Below are positions 9,750-18,526 of a stretch of 60,386 nucleotides of DNA, one piece after another. Made by a program: the position numbers and the translations under genes. Position 1 is the first letter of the stretch; every line of letters starts with the position of its first letter. The DNA lies in the NCBI GenBank assembly GCA_021789735.1, contig JAJYJB010000002.1, forward strand, positions 1 to 60,386, in the 5' to 3' direction. The notes below the pieces were generated by a model that did no database searches, was not told where the DNA came from, and worked only from the letters and a program-made list of their open reading frames with translations. This DNA comes from Nitrospirota bacterium. GTDB taxonomy: Bacteria > Nitrospirota > Thermodesulfovibrionia > Thermodesulfovibrionales > JdFR-88.

Positions 9750-10579
9750 AAAATGACGGTAAGGCAAAGGTAAAGACACTGGCCGTTGCAAGCGGCAAGG
9801 GTGGCGTCGGGAAGACCAACGTTGTGGTCAACCTGGCCGTGGCCGCAAGCAAGCTGGGCAAGAAGGTGATAATACTGGATGCCGACCTGGGGTTGAGCAA
9901 CGTGGATGTGCTGCTGCAGCTTGCTCCAAGGTACAACATTCAGCACGTGCTTTCCGGCGAGAAATCGCTTGCGGACATCATGGCCGACGGCCCGCACGGG
10001 ATAAAGATACTGCCGGCCAGCTCCGGCGTCCAGGAGCTGACCTCGCTTGATGAGTTCCAGCGGCTCAAGATAATGGAGGAGTTCGACGCCTATACGGGCA
10101 ATTTCGACCTCCTGATTATAGACACCGCCGCCGGCATTTCGGACAACGTGGCCTTTTTCTGCGTGGCGGCCCAGGAGACGGTGATCGTCACTTCTCCGGA
10201 ACCCACCGCCCTCACCGACGCCTATGCGCTCATAAAGGTCCTTTTCACGCGCTACCAGGAGCGCGAGTTCAGTATCATGGTGAATTCCGTCAAAAGCCCG
10301 GAGGAGGCGTTCGAGGTATTCAAGAGGCTAGTGATGGTCACCGGGAAATTCCTTAATGTGTCGCTGAACTATCTGGGCTACATCCCGTTTGACGGCTCCA
10401 TCAGGAAGGCCGTGAGGGCGCAAAGGCCGTTCATAGACATGTTCCCGTCCAGCGACGCAGCAATGCAGGTCTGCGGCATGGCGGAAAAGATCATGGAATC
10501 CAGCGGCAAGGTAAAGGGGTCTCTTCAGTTTTTCCTTGGCAACATGATATCCGGATCGGGTCCGGCGAGGTGCAAATGA
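9743..10579 (+). CDS. flhG: Flagellar number regulator FlhG (MinD-like ATPase)
   Basis: ParA/MinD-type ATPase that limits flagellar number and acts on FlhF. The 278-aa protein has the deviant Walker A KGGVGKTN at about residues 18-25, the switch region LDADLGLSNVDVLLQL, and DTAAGISDNVAFF. Only about a dozen residues precede the first strand, so the N-terminal DQAxxLR activating helix known from well-studied FlhG proteins is not seen. Its stop overlaps fliA by 4 bases if fliA starts at 10576. Confidence 0.94.
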   Translation: MLKNDGKAKVKTLAVASGKGGVGKTNVVVNLAVAASKLGKKVIILDADLGLSNVDVLLQLAPRYNIQHVLSGEKSLADIMADGPHGIKILPASSGVQELTSLDEFQRLKIMEEFDAYTGNFDLLIIDTAAGISDNVAFFCVAAQETVIVTSPEPTALTDAYALIKVLFTRYQEREFSIMVNSVKSPEEAFEVFKRLVMVTGKFLNVSLNYLGYIPFDGSIRKAVRAQRPFIDMFPSSDAAMQVCGMAEKIMESSGKVKGSLQFFLGNMISGSGPARCK

Positions 10580-11289
10580 TCAGCTATGCCTTGATGAACG
10601 AAGAGGAGAAGGAGGCGCTCATCAGGGAGTTTCTCCCGTTCATCAAGTACACTGCTTACAGGCTTGCCTGGAGGCTCCCGGCGCACCTCACGGCGGAGGA
10701 CCTGGTCAGCGTGGGCACGATGGGGCTCCTGGATGCGGTCAGGCGCTACGACCAGGAGAAGGCCAGGCTCAAGACCTTCGTCGAGTTCCGCATCAAGGGG
10801 GCGATGCTAGACGAGATCAGGGCCAACGACATGGTGCCGAAATCCATGAAGAAGAAGATAGATTCCATAAAAAAAGCCCACGCAAAACTGGAGAAGGAGC
10901 TCTGCCGCCTGCCTTCGGAAGAGGAGATAGCCAGGGAACTGGATATCACGGTGGAGGAATACCACCAGATATTGCAGGACGCGAACAGTTGCATCGTGCT
11001 AAGGTTCGAGGACTTCAAGGGCAACAACGAGGACGGGGAACTGGACATCAATGATTGCCTGAGCGACAGGGAGGCGAAAAACCCGCTTGAGCTCCTGGAG
11101 GACACGAAGCTCAGGGAGGCCCTCGCCGGGGCCATCGAGCGGCTTCCGGAGAAGGAAAAAAAGATACTTTCCCTTTATTACTGGGACGAACTGACCATGA
11201 AGGAGATAGCCGGCGTGCTCGATCTGACCGAGGGAAGGGTCTCGCAGCTGCACAAGCAGGCCCTCCTCAGGCTCAAGTCCCAGTTTTAA
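10576..11289 (+). CDS. fliA: RNA polymerase sigma-28 factor FliA
   Basis: Sigma factor for late flagellar and chemotaxis genes. The protein has regions 2 (HLTAEDLVSVGTMGLLDAVRRYD), 3 (LPSEEEIARELDITVEEY) and 4 (LPEKEKKILSLYYWDELTMKEIAGVLDLTEGRVSQLH). I chose ATG 10576 (237 aa), which overlaps the flhG stop as ATGA and has GGCGAGG upstream; GTG 10570 is also possible. Its antagonist FlgM is encoded at about 26.0 kb, and three likely target promoters lie in this window. Confidence 0.97.
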   Translation: MISYALMNEEEKEALIREFLPFIKYTAYRLAWRLPAHLTAEDLVSVGTMGLLDAVRRYDQEKARLKTFVEFRIKGAMLDEIRANDMVPKSMKKKIDSIKKAHAKLEKELCRLPSEEEIARELDITVEEYHQILQDANSCIVLRFEDFKGNNEDGELDINDCLSDREAKNPLELLEDTKLREALAGAIERLPEKEKKILSLYYWDELTMKEIAGVLDLTEGRVSQLHKQALLRLKSQF

Positions 11290-11293
11290 AAGG

Positions 11294-11321
11294 TAAAGAA
11301 ATGGGCCGGGAATGACGATAT
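11294..11321 (+). promoter_or_regulatory. Candidate sigma-28 promoter of the chemotaxis operon
   Basis: TAAAG at 11294, then GACGATAT at 11314-11321 (6 of 8 to GCCGATAA). The spacing from TAAA is 16 bases, the same as in the flgM and fliC promoters of this window. It lies in the short gap between fliA and the HEAT-repeat gene. The match is weaker than the other two. Confidence 0.4.
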
Positions 11322-11351
11322 ATATATTTAAAACAGGAGAAAATTGAGCAA

Positions 11352-12545
11352 ATGACTTTGACGGACCATAAGATGAGAGATCTCATACTGAAGTTGGGGT
11401 CCGGTGACGCCTCCGTAAGGCGAGGGGCCGCCGAAGAGCTTTCTGACGGTGATGAGCGGGCCTTGTTGCCGCTTATCAGGGCCTTGAGGGACGAAAACCC
11501 GGGTGTGCAGGATGCCGCCATGCGCTCCCTTATAGGCATCGGAGGAGAGGTCACGGCGTATATGGTCCTTCCGCTTTTGCGCGACGATGCGGTCATGAGG
11601 AACACTGCGGTCATAATCCTTCAGGAGATAGGGGCGGCGGCGGTCCCCATCCTGGGCCCGCTCTTAAGCGACAAGGACGAAGACGTGCGCAAGTTCGCCG
11701 TAGACATGATATGCGAGATAGGCGACTGCGACCAGCCCGAGGTCCTTATGGCCATCCTTAAAGGAGACCCGAACCCGAACGTGCGGGTCTCCGCCGCAAA
11801 GGCGCTGGGCGCTCTCAAGTATTCCCAGGCGGTGCCGGCCCTCATTGATGCCCTGAGGGACACTGAATGGGTCTGTTTCTCCGCCCTTGAGGCCCTTTCC
11901 CAGATAAAGGACAATTCATCGGTGGAGGCGGTTGCCGAGCTGCTCTACAGCCCGTCGGAGGCGGTCAGGAGCGAGGCCATCCATGCCGTGGCCTCCATAG
12001 GCACCAAAGATGCGCTAAGGGCCCTTGAGGAGCACATCGAGGCGGAGGACCTGCCGGAATCGGAGAAGATCCTGACCGTAAAGGGCCTCCTGTCAGCCGG
12101 AGTGGTGCCCGAGTCCAAAGGGGCGGCCGACCTTATGCTGACCCTTCTGATGCAGGAGGACTGGGATGACAAACTGCTTGCCTTCATGGGCCTTTCGGCC
12201 ATAAGGGATGAGAGGGCCCTTTTCCACATCATAGATGCCGCAGGCTCCATCAGCCCTTCCATGCCCGATTCAGAGCACAAATTCCACGAGATAAAGAGCG
12301 CGCTCATGGGGTTCGGGTGTGAAGCGCTCTTGACGCTCGTGAACGACGGGCGTCTGAAGTTCAAGGGCCTTTCCTTTTTGATAGAACTGCTTGGCGAGAT
12401 GAGGTGCGTGGAGGCGCTCCCGCTGATAAGGCCGTTGCTTGACAGCAAGATACTTGACGTCAAACGGGCAAGCGCAAGGGCCATCGGCGAGATAGAAGGC
12501 ATCGGCGCAGATCTCTCCGGGGAGGATGGGGAAAGCGCTTGTTGA
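11352..12545 (+). CDS. HEAT-repeat protein of the chemotaxis operon
   Basis: The 397-aa soluble protein is almost entirely HEAT/PBS-lyase-type helical repeats. At least eight units of about 31 residues can be counted, each with a pattern like D..VR..A...L..IGD..A...L, for example DEDVRKFAVDMICEIGD and NPNVRVSAAKALGAL. No catalytic motif is seen. Such proteins are scaffolds. It is the first gene of the chemotaxis operon and runs into cheR with a 4-base overlap (TTGA), so a role in receptor-array organisation or methylation is a reasonable inference but unproven. Confidence 0.85.
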   Translation: MTLTDHKMRDLILKLGSGDASVRRGAAEELSDGDERALLPLIRALRDENPGVQDAAMRSLIGIGGEVTAYMVLPLLRDDAVMRNTAVIILQEIGAAAVPILGPLLSDKDEDVRKFAVDMICEIGDCDQPEVLMAILKGDPNPNVRVSAAKALGALKYSQAVPALIDALRDTEWVCFSALEALSQIKDNSSVEAVAELLYSPSEAVRSEAIHAVASIGTKDALRALEEHIEAEDLPESEKILTVKGLLSAGVVPESKGAADLMLTLLMQEDWDDKLLAFMGLSAIRDERALFHIIDAAGSISPSMPDSEHKFHEIKSALMGFGCEALLTLVNDGRLKFKGLSFLIELLGEMRCVEALPLIRPLLDSKILDVKRASARAIGEIEGIGADLSGEDGESAC

Positions 12546-13366
12546 TCACGGGTATGGTTCTCCGCGAGGAGAGCTTTAAACAACTCAGGGACTTCATATA
12601 CGGGCAAAGCGGCATATTCATACCCGATACGAAGAAATACCTGATCGAAAAAAGGCTTACGGGCAGGCTGCAGGCAAACGGGTTCCATGATTTCGACCAG
12701 TACATGGAGTTCCTGCGCGGCCCCCGCTGCCCGGAGGAGACCAGGTTCCTTATCGACGCTATCACTACGAACGAGACCTATTTCTTCAGGGAGGCGGAAC
12801 ACTTCTCCGTCTTTTTGGAACATATCGTGCCGGAGGTGCTGCGCCGCTCGGGGACGAGAAACATCAATGTCTGGTCCAGCGCCTGCTCTACCGGGGAAGA
12901 GCCCTATACGCTGGCAATGCTCGCAAAGGAGAAATACCCGGGCCTGAAGCTGGTCATACTCGGCTCGGACATCAGCAACGCGACGATAGAGTCCGCCAGG
13001 AAAGGGGTTTACAATTCATATTCGGTCCGCAACGCCCCGGAGCAGTATGTTTCCAGGTATTTCAGGCAAAACTGCGGCAGTTATGAGCTTTCACCGGCCA
13101 TAAAGGAATGCGTGCGGTTCATTAACATCAATATCGTAAGCGACAAAAAGATCAATTTCCCCTTGTGCATGGATGTCGTCTTTTGCCGTAATGTGCTCAT
13201 CTATTTCGACCTGAAGTCCAAGAGGAAGGCCGTTTCAAACCTTTACGACAGCCTGAACCCTGGCGGGTATCTGATAATCGGAAAATCGGAGGGGCTGCAT
13301 GATATTACCAGGGCGTTCAAGCCGGTGATCATTAATAACACTTTAATTTACCAGAGGACAATGTGA
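12542..13366 (+). CDS. cheR: Chemotaxis protein methyltransferase CheR
   Basis: SAM-dependent enzyme that methylates glutamates of chemoreceptors. The protein has the CheR N-terminal domain (about 5-60, FIYGQSGIFIPDTKKYLIEKRL), the conserved TNETYFFRE, the SAM-binding stretch VWSSACSTGEEPYTLAM, and VVFCRNVLIYFD. The start is ambiguous. TTG 12542 gives a TTGA overlap with the previous gene, like fliP/fliQ; TTG 12539 and ATG 12554 are alternatives that change only the first few residues. Confidence 0.95.
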   Translation: MITGMVLREESFKQLRDFIYGQSGIFIPDTKKYLIEKRLTGRLQANGFHDFDQYMEFLRGPRCPEETRFLIDAITTNETYFFREAEHFSVFLEHIVPEVLRRSGTRNINVWSSACSTGEEPYTLAMLAKEKYPGLKLVILGSDISNATIESARKGVYNSYSVRNAPEQYVSRYFRQNCGSYELSPAIKECVRFININIVSDKKINFPLCMDVVFCRNVLIYFDLKSKRKAVSNLYDSLNPGGYLIIGKSEGLHDITRAFKPVIINNTLIYQRTM

Positions 13367-13367
13367 A

Positions 13368-13748
13368 ATGAAAATCCTGATCGTTGATGACTGCCGGACC
13401 ACCAGGAAGCTCCTGAGCCTCTATGTCAAGGCCAAAGGGTTCGAGGTGGACACGGCGGAAAACGGCCTTGACGCCATTGAGAAGATAGCCCAGGGCAACA
13501 TAAATATGGTAATAACGGACCTGAACATGCCGTTCATGGACGGCATAGAGCTCACCCGGACCCTGAAGGCGGACTCCGCCCGCTGCCAGATACCGGTCCT
13601 GATGGTCACCACGGAGAAAGACGCCGATGAGAAGAAAAGGGCATGCGAGGCAGGGGTAAACGGGTTCTTGATGAAGCCGGTGAGCGCCGATGATGTTATA
13701 AAGAACATCAGGAGCCTCATGAAAAACATGTTTGCACAGGAGGTCTAA
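13368..13748 (+). CDS. Single-domain response regulator (CheY-like)
   Basis: A 126-aa receiver domain with no output domain. The acidic pair is at residues 7-8 (ILIVDD), the phospho-acceptor is Asp51 (VITDLNMP), the Thr switch is in MVTTE and the Lys is in LMKPV, so phosphorylation should work. It lies between cheR and a second receiver that is far closer to classic CheY. It may be a phosphate sink or signal to something other than FliM. It starts one base after the cheR stop. Confidence 0.92.
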   Translation: MKILIVDDCRTTRKLLSLYVKAKGFEVDTAENGLDAIEKIAQGNINMVITDLNMPFMDGIELTRTLKADSARCQIPVLMVTTEKDADEKKRACEAGVNGFLMKPVSADDVIKNIRSLMKNMFAQEV

Positions 13749-14150
13749 ATGTCTTTTGATACCAAAATGAAGGTCCTCGTTGTAGATGATTTTTCCACGA
13801 TGAGGCGCATAGTCAAAAATATACTCAAGCAGCTCGGGTTTGAGAGGATGGAGGAGGCGGAGGACGGCCAGCAGGCATATAACAAGCTCACGGGCGAGGG
13901 CGGCTTCCAGTTTGTCGTGAGCGACTGGAACATGCCGAACATGGACGGCCTTGACCTGCTCAAGAAGGTCCGTGCCAACCAGGAGCTTAAGGACCTTCCT
14001 TTCCTCATGGTCACCGCAGAGGCTGAGAAGCATAAGGTGATCGAGGCGATCAAGGCGGGCGTAAGCAATTATGTGGTAAAGCCGTTCACTGCCGAGGTCC
14101 TGAAGGAGAAACTGGACAAGATATTCGAAAAAAAGGTTTCGCAGGGATAA
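13749..14150 (+). CDS. cheY: Chemotaxis response regulator CheY
   Basis: The 133-aa receiver is strikingly like enterobacterial CheY. It has [16 protein letters not shown], phospho-Asp59 in [25 protein letters not shown] and the signature [21 protein letters not shown]. It should bind the FliM N-terminal peptide (gene at 2139) and be dephosphorylated by the CheZ half of the fusion at 16045, whose C-terminal peptide also matches the CheY-binding end of CheZ. It abuts the previous receiver without a gap. Confidence 0.95.
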   Translation: MSFDTKMKVLVVDDFSTMRRIVKNILKQLGFERMEEAEDGQQAYNKLTGEGGFQFVVSDWNMPNMDGLDLLKKVRANQELKDLPFLMVTAEAEKHKVIEAIKAGVSNYVVKPFTAEVLKEKLDKIFEKKVSQG

Positions 14151-14154
14151 GACC

Positions 14155-15987
14155 ATGTCCGACGATATGGAAGAGATAATAGCAGATTTCGTCGCCGAGG
14201 CGGAGGAGACCCTGGACCGGATAGATCCGATGTTCATCCAACTGGAGGACAAGGGCTTCGACCCCGGGATAATAAACGAGATATTCAGGGGCATGCACAC
14301 CATGAAGGGGGCCGCCGGGTTCCTTGGCTTCCAGAAGATCGTCGATGTTTCCCACCGGGCCGAGACGATCCTCAAAAAGCTGCGCGACAGGGAGATATCC
14401 CTGGAGCCCTTTCTTGTGGATGTGATCCTGAAGAGCTTCGACATGGTAAGGGTCCTTATAGGAGACATAAAGTCAAAGGGCCATCCGGAGGCGGACATCT
14501 CCCGGATGCTTGCGGACCTGGACAGCGCCCTCGATTCAGTCGAGAACCCGTCCAGTGTGGCCGTAAAGGCAAAAAAGGCTGTGGTAGAAAGGCCCGCCTC
14601 CATCGTGCCTGCGCGGCCTTCCTTGGCGGGGGCCGTTTGCCCGCCAGAAAAAGAAGTGACAAAAACCGTGCAGCAGGATGACGCCCAGGCCGGGCTGAAA
14701 GAAAAAGAAAAAGACAGGGAGCCCAAGAACGGTGAGATCCAGACCCTCAGGATCGCCGTGGACAAGATAGACCATGTCATGAACCTGACCGGCGAGGTTG
14801 TGCTCATCAGAAACAGGCTCCTCAACCTGGCGGGCAGCCTTGAGCATAGGTATTCCTCGGACCAGCAGATGGAAAACCTCCTGGAGGCGGTCTCTTTCCT
14901 TGACCTGCTGACATCCGACATGCAGCTTGCGGTGATGAAGATGAGGATGCAGCCGCTTAAAAAAGTGTTCGGCAAGTTCCCGCGCATGGTGAAGGAGATA
15001 TCGGCCCCGCTTGGGAAGGATGTGGAGCTGCGGATAGAGGGTGAGGAGACCGAGGTGGACAAGACCGTCATAGAACAGATCGGCGACCCGCTGGTCCATA
15101 TAATCAGGAACTCCATTGACCACGCTATCGAGCCCAGGACCGAACGTATCGCCATGGGAAAGCCCGAAAGAGGTGTAATACTCATCCGGGCCAGCCAGAA
15201 GGGCAACCAGATCATCATAGAGGTTTCCGATGACGGCAGGGGAATAGACGTCGAGAAGGTCAAGCGCAAGGCGGTGGAGAAGGGCCTGATAAGCGAGCAG
15301 GAGGCGTCGGCCCTCGGCTGGGAAGGCGCGGTGAACCTCATCTTCATGCCAGGCCTCTCCACCAACGATGTGGCCACGGAGCTGTCGGGCCGCGGCGTGG
15401 GCATGGACGTCGTGAAGAACAACGTATCCAAGCTCAACGGCTTCATAGAGACCATTACCAAAAAAGGCGAGGGCACTACTTTCAGGATAAGCCTGCCTCT
15501 GACGCTGGCCATAATCCATGCCCTGCTTGTGCAGGTAAACGACTGCGTCTATGCCATACCGCTTACTCTGGTCGACGAGACGCTCAAGGTGCCAAAAAAT
15601 GAGGTGCAGGGTTTTTTGCACAAAAAGGTGTTGAACATACGGGGAAGGACGTACCCGTATTTCGAGCTCTCCGAGCTCCTGGACGGCCAGTCCGGCCAGC
15701 CGGGCCCCCCGCAGGCAGTTTTTCCGGACGGTCCTCCGGACAGCGCCGGCGGGGATGCCTCGGGCAGGTATGTTATTGTCGTGGCCGTCGCGGACAGCAG
15801 GTTTTGCATCGGGGTTGACGGGCTCCTGGGGCTGCAGGAGGTCGTCATCAAGACCATCACCGGCTCAAGCAGCACTACTCCTTGCATCCTTGGGGCCACG
15901 ATATCGGGCGACGGCAAGGTGATATTGATCATAGACCTGGGCCACATCGCGCGCAGTCTCTTTGAGAAGGAGCGCTCCCAGGTATGA
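14155..15987 (+). CDS. cheA: Chemotaxis histidine kinase CheA (no P2 domain)
   Basis: Kinase of the receptor array that phosphorylates CheY and CheB. The 610-aa protein has an Hpt/P1 domain (about 1-105; phospho-His48 in MHTMKGAAGFLGF), a roughly 80-residue charged and Ala/Pro-rich linker, the P3 dimerisation helices (about 200-265, VDKIDHVMNLTGEVVLIRN in parts), the P4 ATPase (about 270-450; IIRNSIDHAIE, DDGRGID, GRGVGMDVV) and the P5 CheW-like domain (about 455-600). The linker is too short for a folded P2 CheY/CheB-docking domain. Confidence 0.96.
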   Translation: MSDDMEEIIADFVAEAEETLDRIDPMFIQLEDKGFDPGIINEIFRGMHTMKGAAGFLGFQKIVDVSHRAETILKKLRDREISLEPFLVDVILKSFDMVRVLIGDIKSKGHPEADISRMLADLDSALDSVENPSSVAVKAKKAVVERPASIVPARPSLAGAVCPPEKEVTKTVQQDDAQAGLKEKEKDREPKNGEIQTLRIAVDKIDHVMNLTGEVVLIRNRLLNLAGSLEHRYSSDQQMENLLEAVSFLDLLTSDMQLAVMKMRMQPLKKVFGKFPRMVKEISAPLGKDVELRIEGEETEVDKTVIEQIGDPLVHIIRNSIDHAIEPRTERIAMGKPERGVILIRASQKGNQIIIEVSDDGRGIDVEKVKRKAVEKGLISEQEASALGWEGAVNLIFMPGLSTNDVATELSGRGVGMDVVKNNVSKLNGFIETITKKGEGTTFRISLPLTLAIIHALLVQVNDCVYAIPLTLVDETLKVPKNEVQGFLHKKVLNIRGRTYPYFELSELLDGQSGQPGPPQAVFPDGPPDSAGGDASGRYVIVVAVADSRFCIGVDGLLGLQEVVIKTITGSSSTTPCILGATISGDGKVILIIDLGHIARSLFEKERSQV

Positions 15988-16044
15988 GGCCGCAATAATA
16001 AATATCAGGAAATAATGGAAAAACTGTTACCGGAGGTGCACTAA

Positions 16045-17235
16045 ATGCGGCAGTACATTGGATTTAAACTTGGCTCAATGGAATACACGATCCCGATCCT
16101 GAAGGTCCGGGAGATAATAAACACTCCTGTGATCACGCGCATGCCGCAGGCCCCGGGCTACATCGAAGGGGTCACGAACCTCAGGGGGAGCATCATAGTC
16201 ATAGTGAGCCTGAGGGCGCTGCTCAATATAAACGGCCAGCAGAACGAGGGCGAGGGCGGAAAGATCATCGTCGTGTCGAGCGGGAAGATCACCTTCGGAG
16301 TGCTTGTTGACGGGATAACCGGGGTGGTCGAGGTTGACGATTCGGCGGTCGAGCACCCTGAAAGGTTCTTCTCCGAGAAGATGGAGCAGATCAAGGGGGT
16401 TGCCAGGATAAATGACAAGCTGCTCGTGCTGCTTGACCCGAGGAAGCTCATTCCCTTTGAGGACGCATCGTTGTTTGAGGACGACGTGCTGGACGTCACG
16501 GAGACTTCAGATGGCAATGTCGAGGTCACCAAGAGGGTGCAGACCATGGCCGGGGAGGTGACGATAAAGGAGGTCCGGGACGCCAAGCAGTTCTTCGGGA
16601 AGAAGCTGGCGGACGGAGGCGCCGACGCGATAGTGGGCGAGGTCATGCAATTTCTGGACGCCATAGGGAACCAGGATTACGAGAAGGCGGAAACGATCAT
16701 ACAGGGCATCATGACCAAGGGCCGCGGAGACCTTTACAATGAGGTGGGCAAGGTGACCCGAAAGCTGCATGAGTCCATAAAGAATTTCAAGGACGCCATT
16801 GACCCCAAGCTCAGGGACATGGCCTCGGTCGAAATGCCCCAGGCGGTCGATCGCCTGCAGTTCGTCATCGACAGGACCGAGGAGGCGGCCAACAAGACGA
16901 TGAGCTTCGTCGAGACCTACATTCTGAACATGGACGAGCTTTCCTCCCACATCAGGAACATAAAGGAGCCCCAGGAATCTGCCGATTATCTCAAGAACTT
17001 CAAGAACAAACTGGAGGACGACCTCACGGAGGTGCTTACGACCCAATCGTTCCAGGACCTGACCGGCCAGGCGCTTAAAAAAGTGATAGACCTGGTGGGA
17101 GACGTCGAAAGAGAGCTTCTGGTGCTCGTGACCAGCTTCGGCGGAAACCTGGAGGAGATCTCCTCCAGGGAGCTTGTCTCCGAAAAGGTCACGCAGGAAG
17201 GGGTCGACAGCCTTCTCACGGAGCTCGGTTTCTGA
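16045..17235 (+). CDS. CheW-CheZ fusion (coupling protein plus CheY-P phosphatase)
   Basis: The 396-aa protein joins two chemotaxis functions. Residues about 1-150 are a CheW SH3-like fold (QYIGFKLGSMEYTIPILKVREI, then GVTNLRGSIIVIVSLR in parts), which links CheA to receptors. Residues about 185-396 are CheZ: DRLQFVIDRTEEAAN matches the family helix, and FQDLTGQ carries Asp338 and Gln342, equivalent to the Asp143 and Gln147 of E. coli CheZ. The last residues, VDSLLTELGF, closely match the CheY-tethering tail of E. coli CheZ (VDDLLDSLGF). The reading frame is continuous, so this is a real fusion rather than two genes. It is the only CheW and only CheZ in the window. In E. coli, CheZ reaches the array through short CheA; here the tether would be built in. 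Confidence 0.93.
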   Translation: MRQYIGFKLGSMEYTIPILKVREIINTPVITRMPQAPGYIEGVTNLRGSIIVIVSLRALLNINGQQNEGEGGKIIVVSSGKITFGVLVDGITGVVEVDDSAVEHPERFFSEKMEQIKGVARINDKLLVLLDPRKLIPFEDASLFEDDVLDVTETSDGNVEVTKRVQTMAGEVTIKEVRDAKQFFGKKLADGGADAIVGEVMQFLDAIGNQDYEKAETIIQGIMTKGRGDLYNEVGKVTRKLHESIKNFKDAIDPKLRDMASVEMPQAVDRLQFVIDRTEEAANKTMSFVETYILNMDELSSHIRNIKEPQESADYLKNFKNKLEDDLTEVLTTQSFQDLTGQALKKVIDLVGDVERELLVLVTSFGGNLEEISSRELVSEKVTQEGVDSLLTELGF

Positions 17236-17369
17236 AAAAAGCGCTATCAGGGCATAAACAGGCAAAAAATAAAAATTTCATTTATGGCAACAAGCAAAAA
17301 AAATAAAAAGTCCCCGGTGCCCGGTTTCGTCAAGCTGGAAATTTTCCGTCATGGAAAGGCGGTTTTGCC

Positions 17370-18464
17370 ATGGTGACGGTACTTGTCGTGGACGACTCCG
17401 CCTTCATGCGGAACGTCCTGTCCAAGATGCTTGAATCGGACCCCGGCATAAAAGTGGTGGGCACCGCCGGCAACGGGGCTGAGGCCGTGGAAAAGGCGGC
17501 TGTGCTCCGTCCGGATGTTGTCACGATGGACGTCGAGATGCCGGGGATGGACGGCATCGAGGCGCTCAAGAGGATAATGGCCGAAAACCCCTTGCCTGTG
17601 ATAATGCTCAGCTCACAGACCAGCGAGGGGGCAAGGGTGACGTTACACGCGCTCGAACTGGGCGCCATGGACTTTGTCCCCAAAAATCTCTCCGAATCCT
17701 CCCTGGACATAATAAAGATAAAAGCGGTCCTGGTCGAGAAAGTAAAACACCTCGGGCAGCGGAAATTGCTGGCCAGACATGCAAGACCGCTCCGGACAAA
17801 GGCCCCCATTCCGGCCGCCGCATGCGGGGACCGGGTAAACATGGATATCGTGGCCATCGGCACCTCGACAGGCGGACCCAAATCTCTGCAGCAGATGATA
17901 CCCTTCCTTCCCGGCAATTTCCCGGTGCCTGTGCTCATCAGCCAGCATATGCCCGCCAACTTCACAAAACCTTTTGCTGAAAGGCTGGACCAGCTTTCCA
18001 CCCTGGAAGTGAAAGAGGCGGAGGACGGGGAGACCGCACGTAACGGAGTGGTTTACATAGCGCCAGGCGGAGGCCACATGAGCCTGTCCGGCGGTCTGCC
18101 CAAGCCTACCATCTCCATAAGCCATGGCGGGGACTTCATCTACAGGCCTTCCGTGGATGCCCTGATGTCCTCTGTTGCCGTTTACTTCCCTGGGAGGTCC
18201 CTGGGAGTGATACTTACAGGCATGGGCAATGACGGATTGAAGGGGTTGACCAGCCTCAAACGGCAGGGCGGAAAGGTAATCGCCCAGGATGAGAGGACAT
18301 GCGTCATCTACGGAATGCCAAGAGTGGTTGTCGAGGCAGGACTGGCGGACAGCGTGCTGCCCCTGGGGGAAATACCGGAGGCCATCGTGAGATACGTATG
18401 CGGAACGCTGCCGGGACGGGGAGTTCTTTTCTGCCAGACGGACTGCGGGTCGGCCGGTGATTGA
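17370..18464 (+). CDS. cheB: Chemotaxis methylesterase/glutamine deamidase CheB
   Basis: Removes methyl groups from receptors and is activated by phosphorylation from CheA. The 364-aa protein has an N-terminal receiver (VVDDSAFMRNVL; VTMDVEMPGMDG) and a C-terminal esterase with the catalytic triad Ser166 (GTSTGGPKSLQ), His193 (SQHMPANF) and Asp288 (TGMGNDGLKG). It follows the CheW-CheZ gene after 134 AT-rich bases in which I see no gene. Start ATG 17370 has AAAGGCGG upstream; GTG 17373 is the next codon. Confidence 0.97.
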   Translation: MVTVLVVDDSAFMRNVLSKMLESDPGIKVVGTAGNGAEAVEKAAVLRPDVVTMDVEMPGMDGIEALKRIMAENPLPVIMLSSQTSEGARVTLHALELGAMDFVPKNLSESSLDIIKIKAVLVEKVKHLGQRKLLARHARPLRTKAPIPAAACGDRVNMDIVAIGTSTGGPKSLQQMIPFLPGNFPVPVLISQHMPANFTKPFAERLDQLSTLEVKEAEDGETARNGVVYIAPGGGHMSLSGGLPKPTISISHGGDFIYRPSVDALMSSVAVYFPGRSLGVILTGMGNDGLKGLTSLKRQGGKVIAQDERTCVIYGMPRVVVEAGLADSVLPLGEIPEAIVRYVCGTLPGRGVLFCQTDCGSAGD

Positions 18465-18479
18465 ACGCGCAAAACGAGG

Positions 18480-18509
18480 TTGACTGCTGTCAGAGGTGAA
18501 AATTATAAT
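18480..18509 (+). promoter_or_regulatory. Candidate sigma-70 promoter before the REC-HDOD gene
   Basis: TTGACT (18480-18485), an 18-base spacer and a perfect TATAAT (18504-18509). The predicted start near 18516 leaves only about 11 bases before the ATG at 18527, with no Shine-Dalgarno sequence in between. Confidence 0.5.
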
Positions 18510-18526
18510 AATCGTGTTCTGAAATC

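Noticed and set aside
13332..15512. 726-codon minus-strand frame
   Set aside because: It lies antisense to cheY and cheA, both with clear family motifs; the translation has no recognisable motif and has the Ser/Arg-rich look of a shadow frame.
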